A DNA stretch of 9,057 nt from JBFWRK01 sp050248955 (lineage in GTDB: Bacteria > Actinomycetota > Acidimicrobiia > Acidimicrobiales > Ilumatobacteraceae). A program made the position numbers and the translations under genes. The notes below the pieces were generated by a model that saw only the letters and a list, made by a program, of their open reading frames with translations, ran no database searches and was not told the origin of the DNA. The stretch is from NCBI GenBank assembly GCA_050248955.1, contig JBFWRK010000047.1, positions 1-9,057 on the forward strand, given 5' to 3'. This document shows positions 1 through 6,001 of this stretch, piece after piece (the first letter of the stretch is position 1; each line of letters starts with the position of its first letter).

Positions 1-126
1 TGCACACCGAAGCCGACCTCGACGTCATCGCCTACAAACTCAACAACCGGCCTCGACAAACCCTCGGCTGGATGAAACCATCACGAGCACTCGCCGACCT
101 CGTTGCGCCGACTGCTTGATTCCGCC
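1..126 (+). mobile_element. Right end of an IS30-family insertion sequence with probable terminal inverted repeat
   Basis: The transposase tail ends inside a stretch at 102-126 that, read on the minus strand, runs GCGGAATCAAGCAGTCGG and on into CGCAACG. IS30-family elements of high-GC bacteria commonly end with an imperfect repeat of the form (A/G)ATTCAAGCGGTnGnnGCAAC that overlaps the transposase stop codon. The outer boundary is therefore placed near 126. The left end lies outside the window, so the repeat pairing and any target duplication cannot be verified. The element points toward the ABC exporter that begins at 425. Confidence 0.55.
3..119 (+). CDS. IS30-family transposase, C-terminal fragment (cut by window start)
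   Basis: The open frame runs in from the left edge and stops with TGA at 117-119. It encodes 38 residues containing LNNRPRQTLGW followed by MKPSRALADL. The motif (L)NxRPRxxLGWxxPxE/R is the well-known end of the DDE integrase core of IS30-family transposases, which cut and join DNA ends during transposition. The acidic residue of HTEADLD precedes it, as in the family. Only the tail is visible, so whether the full transposase is intact cannot be judged. Family assignment is from motif recognition. Codon use (CTC, GTC, GCC) resembles the neighbours, so nothing marks it as recently foreign. Confidence 0.82.
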   Translation, partial: HTEADLDVIAYKLNNRPRQTLGWMKPSRALADLVAPTA

Positions 127-227
127 GACCTCGCCCGAGCAGAGACCGGGGCTGGTGACGCCGATGAGCAGAGAAACGGCGTGGCTCGGGTCTCGTCGTC
201 CGATGACGATGTCGCACCAGCACACGC

Positions 228-243
228 TGACGCTCCAGCGTCA
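228..243. repeat. Hyphenated inverted repeat, possible operator or hairpin
   Basis: TGACGCT at 228-234 and AGCGTCA at 237-243 are exact reverse complements separated by CC. The 2-base spacer is too tight for a good RNA hairpin, so a protein-binding half-site pair is more plausible. It sits about 180 bp upstream of the exporter start and could belong either to it or to sequence flanking the IS. Confidence 0.35.
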
Positions 244-273
244 CCGACCGTTACCCGCAACCACGGAACTCAT

Positions 274-288
274 TTCACCTCAGGTGAA
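274..288. promoter_or_regulatory. 15-bp palindromic operator candidate
   Basis: TTCACCTCAGGTGAA is a perfect inverted repeat: 7-base arms TTCACCT and AGGTGAA around one central C. Short perfect palindromes of this size upstream of ABC exporter genes are typical sites for TetR-, GntR- or MarR-type dimeric repressors. No such regulator gene is in the window. The right arm plus the next base (GGTGAAC) is the reverse complement of the GTTCACC core used by actinobacterial PhoP-like regulators, but those sites are direct repeats, so that reading is weaker. Confidence 0.45.
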
Positions 289-347
289 CCAGCACCGAAG
301 ACGGCGGCGGCTGTCGCCACAAAGCCGACGTCGTGCGGAGTGCCCGA

Positions 348-371
348 GGGGTGGGACGGGGCGGGACGGGG
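348..371 (+). other. G-quadruplex-forming motif upstream of the ABC exporter
   Basis: Five G-runs follow each other on the plus strand: GGGG (348-351), GGG (353-355), GGGG (358-361), GGG (363-365) and GGGG (368-371). The loops are 1, 2, 1 and 2 bases. This satisfies the strict G-quadruplex pattern with very short loops. It also contains a direct repeat of GGGACGGGGC. It lies 53 bases before the exporter start, on the coding strand. If transcription starts just upstream of the gene it would act as promoter DNA structure. If it starts further up, it would be in the 5' leader. Confidence 0.55.
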
Positions 372-390
372 CGACGCGGCACGGTGATGC

Positions 391-418
391 TTGATCGGGG
401 TCGCTGGTCGGGTAATGG
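391..418 (+). promoter_or_regulatory. Weak promoter candidate, possibly giving a leaderless mRNA
   Basis: TTGATC at 391-396 resembles a -35 element. After 16 bases, TAATGG at 413-418 resembles a -10 element, although its last base is not the usual T. The GTG start at 425 begins 7 bases after the hexamer's last base, where transcription would start. No Shine-Dalgarno sequence precedes that GTG, which fits leaderless initiation. Inferred by eye only. Confidence 0.35.
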
Positions 419-424
419 TGATGC

Positions 425-1345
425 GTGCTCGACGTGCGACATGTCCGCAAGCGCTTCGGCGACGTCCTGGCGCTCGATGACGTCAGCTTCGCCGTCGGCG
501 GGGGCGACCTCGTCGGCTTCCTCGGCCCGAACGGGTCCGGCAAGACGACCACGATGCGCGCCGTCATGGGGCTCATCTCGATCGACGACGGCGTCATCAC
601 GTGGGGCGGCCAGCCGATCTCGGCAGAGGCCCGCCACCGTTTCGGCTACATGCCTGCCGAGCGCGGCATGTACCCGAAGATGACCGTCCGCCACCAGCTC
701 GTCTACTTCGCCCGGCTGGCCGGGCTCTCCGCCGCCGACGCCGCGGACGCGGCGACCACCTGGATGCACCGGGTCGGCGTCGCATCGCGCGCCGACGACG
801 AGGTCCAAGCCCTGTCGAGCGGCAACCAGCAGCGGGTTCAGCTCGCCATCGCCCTGGTCCACGACCCGGACCTGCTCATCCTCGACGAGCCGTTCTCCGG
901 CCTCGATCCGATGGCCGTGGAGAACATGAAGGAGATCCTCGAGGAGCAGCTCGACCGCGGCACCTCGGTGCTGTTCAGCAGCCACCAGCTCGACCTCGTG
1001 AGCGACGTCAGCCGCCACGTCGTGATCGTGGATCGCGGTCAGATCGTGCTCGACGGCGACGTGCGCGAGCTGCGCGAGCGCGCCGACGTTCGCTACGCGT
1101 CGGTCACGTTCGCAACGCCGACGGCGTGGAACCCGACGCTCGACGAAACACACGAGGTCGAGCGTTCTGATCGTTCCGTGCGCCTGCAGGTCTCCGCCGA
1201 TGTGGAACCGTCGGCAGTCCTGACCGACGCGAGCCGCTTCGGGCACGTCGTCGAGTTCTCGTTCGCGCCACCCGATCTCTCCGAGGTGTTCCTCACCGCC
1301 GTCGGTCGGACGGACGCGGCGGACGAGCTCGAGGAGGCATCGTGA
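425..1345 (+). CDS. ABC exporter ATP-binding protein, NatA/DrrA type
   Basis: This 306-residue cytoplasmic ATPase would power the membrane subunit encoded next. Visible motifs: Walker A GPNGSGKTT at 34-42 (K40), the Q-loop region GYMPAERGMYPKM at 74-86 (AERG in place of a clear Gln, a NatA-like form), signature ALSSGNQQR at 129-137, Walker B LLILDEP at 150-156 with catalytic E155, D-loop SGLD at 158-161 and switch H187. Residues about 210-295 form the DUF4162-type tail found in DrrA-like exporters, ending in DLSEVFL at 284-290. The GTG start is forced: an in-frame TGA lies two codons upstream, and the first residues LDVRHVRKRFGDVLALDDVSF match the usual family start. The gene overlaps the permease gene by 4 bases. 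Substrate is unknown; NatA relatives move sodium and DrrA relatives move drugs, lipids or glycolipids. Confidence 0.93.
   Translation: MLDVRHVRKRFGDVLALDDVSFAVGGGDLVGFLGPNGSGKTTTMRAVMGLISIDDGVITWGGQPISAEARHRFGYMPAERGMYPKMTVRHQLVYFARLAGLSAADAADAATTWMHRVGVASRADDEVQALSSGNQQRVQLAIALVHDPDLLILDEPFSGLDPMAVENMKEILEEQLDRGTSVLFSSHQLDLVSDVSRHVVIVDRGQIVLDGDVRELRERADVRYASVTFATPTAWNPTLDETHEVERSDRSVRLQVSADVEPSAVLTDASRFGHVVEFSFAPPDLSEVFLTAVGRTDAADELEEAS
1331..1337 (+). promoter_or_regulatory. Ribosome binding site for the permease gene
   Basis: GAGGAGG lies inside the end of the ATPase gene, 4 bases before the GTG at 1342. It is one of the few strong Shine-Dalgarno sequences in the window and supports this start. 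Translation of the permease is probably coupled to that of the ATPase through the GTGA overlap. Confidence 0.6.
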
Positions 1346-2526
1346 GTGGCAGGACGATCGTCGAGCTGGTGGCCGTGCGCGAGATCCGCCAACGGCTGCG
1401 GGCGCGCTCGTTCGCGGTCTTCACAGCCCTGCTCTGCATCGCGATCATCGCCATCGGCATCCTCAACTCGGTCCTCAACGACGACAGTCCCACGAAGTAC
1501 GACGTCGCCACGGTCGGCACCGCGCCGGGTTCGTTCGCGAAGGACGTCGGCGCGCTCGCATCGGCGCTCGGCATCGAGGTCGAGCTGACGACCATCGGCA
1601 CGCGCGGCGACGCAGAGGCTGCGCTGTCCGACGGTGATCTCGACGCCGCAGTGGATCCGGCTACCGGCGCGGTGGTGTGGAACGAGGAGCCGGTCGACGA
1701 GCTGTCGACGGTCGTCAACAGCGCCTGGCAGGCGTCTGCCGCACGGGCGGCGGCGACGGCGGCCGGTCTGGACGCTGCGCAGTCGGAGGCGGTGCTGTCG
1801 CCGCCGCCGCTCGACGAGGTCGTGCTCGAGCCGGACAACGAGGACGACGTCCTCGCGACGACGATCGGCATGGCGAGCGCCGTGCTGCTGTTCATCTCGA
1901 TCTCCACGTTCGGCGGTTACGTCCTGATGGGCGTCGTCGAGGAGAAGAGCACCGGTGTCGTCGAGGTGCTCCTGTCGCACGTCAAACCGCACCAGCTGCT
2001 CACCGGCAAGGTGCTCGGCATCGGCACCGTCGCGATGATGCAGTTCGCGGCAGCAGTCGCGGCGTCAGTCGTGTCACTGCGCATCTCCGGCGCCACCGTC
2101 CCCACCGACGTCTGGATCGGCCTACCGACCACGGTGCTCTGGTTCATCGGTGGATTCGTGCTGTACAGCACCTTGTTCGCGCTCGCCGGCTCGTTCGTCT
2201 CCCGCCAAGAGGACGCACAGGGCGCAGCGGCGCCCGTGTCGATGGTGTTCCTGGCTGCGTACCTCACCGTGTTCGCCCTCGGCGCGGACCCCGACGCAAC
2301 CGTCACCCGGGTCCTGTCGATCGTGCCACCGTTCGCACCCCTGCTCATGCCGTTGCGGATGGTCACCGGATCGGCATCGGTGCTCGAGATCGCCGTCGCT
2401 GCCGTCCTGCTCGTCCTCGCGACGTACTTGATGCTGCGCCTCGCCGGCGCGGTGTTCGGCCGCACGCTGCTCCACCGCGGCTCCCGGTTGCAGTGGCGTC
2501 AGGCGCTGCGCACGCAGCGGCCCTGA
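1342..2526 (+). CDS. ABC exporter permease, NatB / ABC-2 type
   Basis: This 394-residue integral membrane protein is the partner of the ATPase just upstream and forms the transport path. One membrane segment lies near 23-42, then an extracytoplasmic loop of about 130 residues (43-172). A cluster of segments follows near 173-197, 223-246, 262-285, 297-313 and 346-368. The motif GVVEEKSTGVVEVLLSHVKP (197-216), just after the second segment, is the hallmark of ABC2_membrane_3/NatB proteins and contacts the ATPase. Topology and length suit that family. The GTG start overlaps the ATPase stop (GTGA) and has a GAGGAGG site. The long loop, rich in Ala and Asp, may bind substrate. Substrate is unknown. 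No frameshift or missing part is visible. Confidence 0.88.
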   Translation: MSGRTIVELVAVREIRQRLRARSFAVFTALLCIAIIAIGILNSVLNDDSPTKYDVATVGTAPGSFAKDVGALASALGIEVELTTIGTRGDAEAALSDGDLDAAVDPATGAVVWNEEPVDELSTVVNSAWQASAARAAATAAGLDAAQSEAVLSPPPLDEVVLEPDNEDDVLATTIGMASAVLLFISISTFGGYVLMGVVEEKSTGVVEVLLSHVKPHQLLTGKVLGIGTVAMMQFAAAVAASVVSLRISGATVPTDVWIGLPTTVLWFIGGFVLYSTLFALAGSFVSRQEDAQGAAAPVSMVFLAAYLTVFALGADPDATVTRVLSIVPPFAPLLMPLRMVTGSASVLEIAVAAVLLVLATYLMLRLAGAVFGRTLLHRGSRLQWRQALRTQRP

Positions 2527-2565
2527 CGCCACCACCGTTCCGGCGCTCCTCACCCGGCGGTGGCG
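2527..2565. terminator. Hairpin between convergent genes, possible two-way terminator
   Basis: Arms 2527-2537 (CGCCACCACCG) and 2555-2565 (CGGCGGTGGCG) pair over 11 bases with a single A-C mismatch, around a 17-base loop. The left arm begins right after the plus-strand permease stop. The right arm lies within the last codons of the minus-strand permease gene. There is no T-run on either side, so termination would depend on the stem alone, as often in high-GC bacteria. Chance pairing in such GC-rich DNA is possible. Confidence 0.42.
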
Positions 2566-5087
2566 AGCGCGTCGATCACGTCGAGGCGAGCGGCCCGACG
2601 AGCCGGTCGGATCGCCGCCAGCACGCCCGCGAGGGCGCCCACCACGATGACGGGGACGAGCTGGCCGACCGGTACCGAGAACGACAGATCGGCCGTACCG
2701 GCGCCAGCCGTCACGAGTGCCCAGCCGAGGAACAACCCCAGCGCGAGCCCGCTGATCGTGCCGAAGAGGGCGATGACCACCGACTCCCACCGGATCATCG
2801 AGCGCACCTGTGACCGATCGGCGCCGACCGCACGCAGCAACCCGAGTTCGCGCACGCGCTCGTGGATCGACAGCGACATCGTGTTGGCGATGCCCATCAG
2901 GGCGATCACGATCGCCAGTCCGAGCATGACGTAGATCAGCCCGAGGAACTGGTCGATCTGCGCGGACGCCGCGTCGATGAACTCCTGGCGGGTCTGCACG
3001 TCAGGTGGTGCGAAGGGCGCGGCCGCGGTCTCCACGGCGGCCTGCCCGGCCTCGGTGCCGACGCCTCGGGCGAGGGCGATCACCACGAGGTTGTCGACGG
3101 TCTGCACGTTGTGACGTGCCCATGTCGCCCTCGGAACGACGGCGTCGCGCAGCAGCACGTCGTCGTCGTACACGGCGTCAACGGTCAGCGTTTCGCTCAG
3201 CCCGTCGGAGAAGCGCACGTCGATCACCGTGCCCACGCTCCAGTCGCGATCCTCGGCGACGGAGCGCCTCACCGCCAGCTGTCCGTCGGCGACGTCTGCG
3301 ATGTCACCGTCGATCGCGCCGGGCCGGATCAGGCCGCTGCTTGCTGCCGGGTCGAGCACGCTCACCTGGAACGTGCCGCCGGCGACCGAGATCGGGCCGA
3401 CTGCGACGCCGACGGCCCGATCCACCTCGGGCAGTGCGTCGAGCGTCGTGGCGAGCGAGGGGCTCAGGCCACCACCGCCGAACTGGCTCGCCGCAATGAG
3501 CAGGTCGCCCTCGATCGACGCGCTGACGCTCGTGTCGAACGAGGTCTTCAACGATCCGGCGAACGCCGTGAACATCGTCACGACGCCGATGCCGATCGTG
3601 AGCGCAGAAGCGGTCGCCGCAGTACGGCGCGGCGACCGCGCTGCGTTTCGATGGGCGAGGGCGCCGGGCAGCCCGCGAAGCCGCGGCAGCGGCGCGCCGA
3701 GCAGCCGGGCTCCTGGCCGCGCGAGCACTGGGCCGAGCGCGACGACGCCGACGGACGTGAGGAGCGCGCCGAGTCCGGCGAGACCGAGCGCGCCGTCGCG
3801 GGCGACGGCGACGAGCACTGCCCCGACGCCGGCGGCGACTGACGCGGTACCGATGACGATGCGAGCCTTCGACGTCGCGCTTCGATCGACGGCGATGTCG
3901 CGCAGCGCGGCGAGCGGCGGCACCCTGGAGGACCGGATCGCCGGGCCGGTGCCCGCCAACAACGTCACCATGACGCCGACCAGCGGCGCGACCACCCACG
4001 TGGCAGGGCGGATCGTGAGCCCACCGGTCGGCAGCGCGAAGCCGAACGCGTCGAACACCGCCTTCAGCCCCTGCGCCAGTCCGAAGCCGGCGAACAGACC
4101 GATTGCGGACGCGACGACACCGACGACGAGCGTCTCGGCGAGCATCGTGCCGAGCACCTGCCGGCGATCGGCACCGACGGCGCGCAACAAGGCGGAAGAA
4201 CGGAGCCGCTGGGCGACGATGATCGAGAAGGTGTTGTAGATGCTGAACGTGGCGACGAGCAGCGCGACACCCGCGAACACGAGCAGGAACGTGCGCAGGA
4301 AGCCGAGGAAGTCGGCGTCCAGTTCGGCGGAGGTCTCGTCCGCCAGCGCCGCGCCGGTGATCGCTTCGACCCCGTTCGGGAGGAGGACCGCCGTCGACGC
4401 CGCGAGGCCGTCCGGCTCGACGCCGGCGGCGCCCTGCACGAGGAGGCCGGTGACGGCACCGGGGACCCCGGTCACATGCTGCTCCGCGCCGGCGAGCGAG
4501 AACGCGGTGAACGTCGACGGACCGAGGCCGTCCTCACCACCGAACGTCGCGATGCCGACGATCGTCACCTCGACCGGGTCGGGCGTGGCAACGATCGCGG
4601 TATCGCCCACCGCGAGCCCGCCATCCTCTGCCGCACCGCGGTTGATGACGACCTCCTCGGTGGTGCGCGGCGCGCGCCCTTCCGCCAGCTCGTACGGGTT
4701 GAGGTCCGGGTCGTCGATCCAGTTGCCTGCGAGCGTTGGCGGGCCGTCGCCGCCGAGCTTCTCGCCGTCGGCCCCGGTGAGCTGGCCGAAGCCCTCGATC
4801 TGCGGCGCGACGTCGATGACACCGGGGAGCGCCCGTAGCTCCGACGCGATGCTGCCGTCGATCAGTCCCTGAGCGGACTCACCGTCGGTGGTGAGCGTCG
4901 TCGAGCTCCTGATGACCACGTCGGCCCGGCCGAACGCTTCCACGAACAGCCGGTCGAAGTTCGCGCTGAGCGTGTCACCGAGCACCATCGTCCCCGACAG
5001 GAGGGCGACGCCGAGGCACACGGCGATCGACGTGCTGATGAGGCGCCGTGCGTGGGCACGGATCGATGAGTACGTGAGCCGCCACAT
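2550..5087 (-). CDS. ABC transporter permease with two FtsX domains, MacB/LolE-like
   Basis: This 845-residue membrane protein would work with the ATPase encoded just upstream. It looks like a tandem duplication of a four-helix MacB-type unit. The first half has an N-terminal membrane segment at 17-38, an extracytoplasmic domain at about 39-260 and FtsX helices in 265-395. Two linker helices lie near 412-455. The second half has a segment near 490-512, a second external domain to about 710, and FtsX helices in 715-838. Both halves carry the same cytoplasmic coupling motif, LRAVGADRRQV at 301-311 and LRAVGADRSQV at 751-761. About ten membrane segments are expected, the usual form in actinobacteria. 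Such pumps export lipids, lipoproteins or antimicrobial peptides by mechanotransmission rather than passing substrate through the membrane. The ATG at 5085-5087 is 1 base from the ATPase stop and lacks a good Shine-Dalgarno sequence, so it is probably translated by coupling. Confidence 0.92.
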   Translation of the reverse strand: MWRLTYSSIRAHARRLISTSIAVCLGVALLSGTMVLGDTLSANFDRLFVEAFGRADVVIRSSTTLTTDGESAQGLIDGSIASELRALPGVIDVAPQIEGFGQLTGADGEKLGGDGPPTLAGNWIDDPDLNPYELAEGRAPRTTEEVVINRGAAEDGGLAVGDTAIVATPDPVEVTIVGIATFGGEDGLGPSTFTAFSLAGAEQHVTGVPGAVTGLLVQGAAGVEPDGLAASTAVLLPNGVEAITGAALADETSAELDADFLGFLRTFLLVFAGVALLVATFSIYNTFSIIVAQRLRSSALLRAVGADRRQVLGTMLAETLVVGVVASAIGLFAGFGLAQGLKAVFDAFGFALPTGGLTIRPATWVVAPLVGVMVTLLAGTGPAIRSSRVPPLAALRDIAVDRSATSKARIVIGTASVAAGVGAVLVAVARDGALGLAGLGALLTSVGVVALGPVLARPGARLLGAPLPRLRGLPGALAHRNAARSPRRTAATASALTIGIGVVTMFTAFAGSLKTSFDTSVSASIEGDLLIAASQFGGGGLSPSLATTLDALPEVDRAVGVAVGPISVAGGTFQVSVLDPAASSGLIRPGAIDGDIADVADGQLAVRRSVAEDRDWSVGTVIDVRFSDGLSETLTVDAVYDDDVLLRDAVVPRATWARHNVQTVDNLVVIALARGVGTEAGQAAVETAAAPFAPPDVQTRQEFIDAASAQIDQFLGLIYVMLGLAIVIALMGIANTMSLSIHERVRELGLLRAVGADRSQVRSMIRWESVVIALFGTISGLALGLFLGWALVTAGAGTADLSFSVPVGQLVPVIVVGALAGVLAAIRPARRAARLDVIDALATAG

Positions 5088-5088
5088 G

Positions 5089-5862
5089 TCAGGCCGCCAG
5101 CGTCTTCAGCCGGTCGAGCACGAGCTCGGGCGTCGGTTCGTCCATGGTGCCGACGATGCGGCCGTCTGCGAGGAACAGGACGTGGTCGGCGTATCCCGCG
5201 GCGACCGGGTCGTGGGTGACCATCACGACCGACTGGCCCATCGAACGCACCGCAGCGCGCAGGAACTCGAGCACCTCGGCGCCGGCAACCGAGTCGAGGT
5301 TGCCCGTCGGCTCGTCCGCGAACACGAGCTCGGGGCGCGTGACGAGCGCCCGTGCAATCGCGACGCGCTGCTGCTGGCCACCGGACAGCTCGGCGGGGCG
5401 ATGGCGCAAGCGGCTAGCGATCCCGACCGTCGAGATGACCTCGTCCACCCACGCCTTGTCGGGGCGCCGCCCGGCGAGCGTGAACGGCAGCGTCACGTTC
5501 TCGCCGGCGGTCAACGTCGGCACGAGGTTGAACGACTGGAAGACGAAGCCGATCCGCTCGCGCCGCAACGACGTGAGCTCGCGGTCCGACAGGTCGCCGA
5601 GCTCGGTGTCGCCGACGAAGACCGAACCGCTCGTCAACGAGTCGAGGCCGGCGAGACAGTGCATCAGCGTCGACTTCCCGGATCCGGACGGCCCCATGAC
5701 CGCGGTGAAGCGGCCGCGAGCGATCTCGACGGTCACGTCGTCGAGGGCGACGACCGACTGGTCGTCATGCCCGTAGACCTTGGTCGCGGCGACCGTGCGG
5801 GCGACGGCGCCCCCGACGGGCGACGGCGGGGACGGAAGGGTAGGGGTCGGGGTGGGATGCAT
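5089..5862 (-). CDS. ABC transporter ATP-binding protein, MacB/LolD type
   Basis: This 257-residue ATPase drives the FtsX permease encoded 1 base downstream. Motifs: Walker A GPSGSGKST at 57-65 (K63), Q-loop VFQSFNLVPTLT with Q109, signature LSGGQQQR at 159-166, Walker B LVFADEPTGNLD from 179 with E184, and switch H217. The phrases FADEPTGNLDS and FQSFNLVPTLTAGEN are typical of the MacB/LolD/FtsE branch. The first 18 residues form a Pro/Thr-rich run (PTPTPTLPSPPSPV) not shared by the family. No other ATG, GTG or TTG occurs in frame between this ATG and the conserved part, so the extension is real unless a rarer start is used. A GGGGGAG lies about 18 bases upstream, too far for an ideal ribosome site. 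The kinase/regulator pair just upstream on the same strand probably controls it. Confidence 0.92.
   Translation of the reverse strand: MHPTPTPTLPSPPSPVGGAVARTVAATKVYGHDDQSVVALDDVTVEIARGRFTAVMGPSGSGKSTLMHCLAGLDSLTSGSVFVGDTELGDLSDRELTSLRRERIGFVFQSFNLVPTLTAGENVTLPFTLAGRRPDKAWVDEVISTVGIASRLRHRPAELSGGQQQRVAIARALVTRPELVFADEPTGNLDSVAGAEVLEFLRAAVRSMGQSVVMVTHDPVAAGYADHVLFLADGRIVGTMDEPTPELVLDRLKTLAA
5838..5856 (+). other. G-quadruplex motif on the template strand of the MacB-type ATPase gene
   Basis: On the plus strand G-runs GGG (5838-5840), GGGG (5843-5846), GGGG (5849-5852) and GGG (5854-5856) are separated by loops of 2, 2 and 1 bases, with another GGGG at 5828-5831. The start codon of the minus-strand ATPase gene is only 4 bases away, and the run encodes its Pro/Thr-rich N-terminus. 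The G-rich strand is the transcription template here, where a quadruplex could slow RNA polymerase. Confidence 0.5.
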
Positions 5863-5993
5863 GCCGCTCAGCGTGCGCCGCTCCCCCGCCGCCGTCGTCC
5901 GGTGGCGGACGACACTTCGCCGTACGCAGCTCGACGTACCGGGCGGCTGTCAACCGCCTGTCGGCCAGCTGTCAGGCAGCCGTCAGCTGGCCG
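5863..5993 (-). promoter_or_regulatory. Regulatory gap before the MacB-type exporter genes
   Basis: This 131-base gap separates the response regulator from the exporter ATPase, all on the minus strand. It contains most of the phased repeat array (5947-6001). On the minus strand it has TTGACA at 5953-5948, a perfect -35 hexamer. No good -10 lies at the normal distance; the sequence around 5930-5922 reads GCTGCGTAC. An imperfect operator-like pair GTACG (5922-5926) and CGTAC (5935-5939) lies where the -10 should be. A strong -35 with a poor -10 is compatible with an activator-dependent promoter, but this is inference. Confidence 0.45.
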
Positions 5994-6001
5994 TCAGTCG
6001 G
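5947..6001. repeat. Five 11-bp phased direct repeats, candidate activator-binding array
   Basis: Units start at 5947, 5958, 5969, 5980 and 5991, each exactly 11 bases long. Their first seven bases are CTGTCAA, CTGTCGG, CTGTCAG, CCGTCAG and CCGTCAG, giving the core C(T/C)GTC(A/G)(A/G). The next block on either side does not match. Eleven bases is one helical turn, so all units face the same side of the DNA. Winged-helix response regulators (OmpR/PhoB type) and SARP activators bind such tandem sites. The last unit overlaps the stop codon of the response regulator gene. The first contains, on the minus strand, the TTGACA of the exporter's putative promoter. Confidence 0.6.
5962..5993 (-). terminator. 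Perfect 10-bp hairpin abutting the response regulator stop codon
   Basis: CGGCCAGCTG (5962-5971) and CAGCTGGCCG (5984-5993) pair perfectly around a 12-base loop. On the minus strand the stem starts immediately after the TGA of the response regulator gene. No T-run follows, so a classic intrinsic terminator is doubtful. The arms are made from the phased repeat units, so the stem may be a by-product of that array or act as partial termination between the two-component genes and the exporter. Confidence 0.4.

Larger units (their letters stand above)
127..424. other. Gene-free region between the IS end and the ABC exporter
   Basis: No reading frame here gives a recognisable protein, and the short open frames are arginine/proline-rich shadows. 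What it holds: a hyphenated palindrome TGACGCT-CC-AGCGTCA at 228-243, a 15-bp palindrome at 274-288, a G-rich run at 348-371, and a weak promoter-like pair at 391-418. The clustering of these signals suggests the upstream control region of the exporter rather than inert DNA. No tRNA, riboswitch or other RNA structure was recognised. Confidence 0.6.

Noticed and set aside
120..424. Small genes within the upstream gap
   Set aside because: The short frames on both strands have no recognisable ribosome site or motif and overlap one another; they look like random open frames in GC-rich DNA.
554..560. Non-canonical ABC signature (LSSGNQQ) and AERG in place of a clear Q-loop in the NatA-type ATPase as a sign of a dead enzyme
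   Set aside because: LSxGNQQ and the ERGxYPKM form are ordinary in NatA-type exporters; Walker A lysine, catalytic glutamate and switch histidine are all present.
275..1246. Long minus-strand open frame opposite the NatA-type ATPase
   Set aside because: It is a shadow of a GC-rich gene: the product is His/Arg/Asp-rich with no motif, while the plus strand encodes a complete ABC ATPase.
1093..1992. Minus-strand open frame of 299 codons across the ATPase/permease junction
   Set aside because: Low-complexity Arg/Asp-rich product, no domain, and entirely opposite two well-supported genes.
2862..4239. Plus-strand open frames opposite the FtsX permease
   Set aside because: Compositions are typical antisense shadows; the minus strand gives a full two-domain permease without interruption.
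5947..6001. CRISPR-like or mobile repeat
   Set aside because: Units are 11 bp with no separate spacers, far from CRISPR dimensions; a phased protein-binding array is the better reading.
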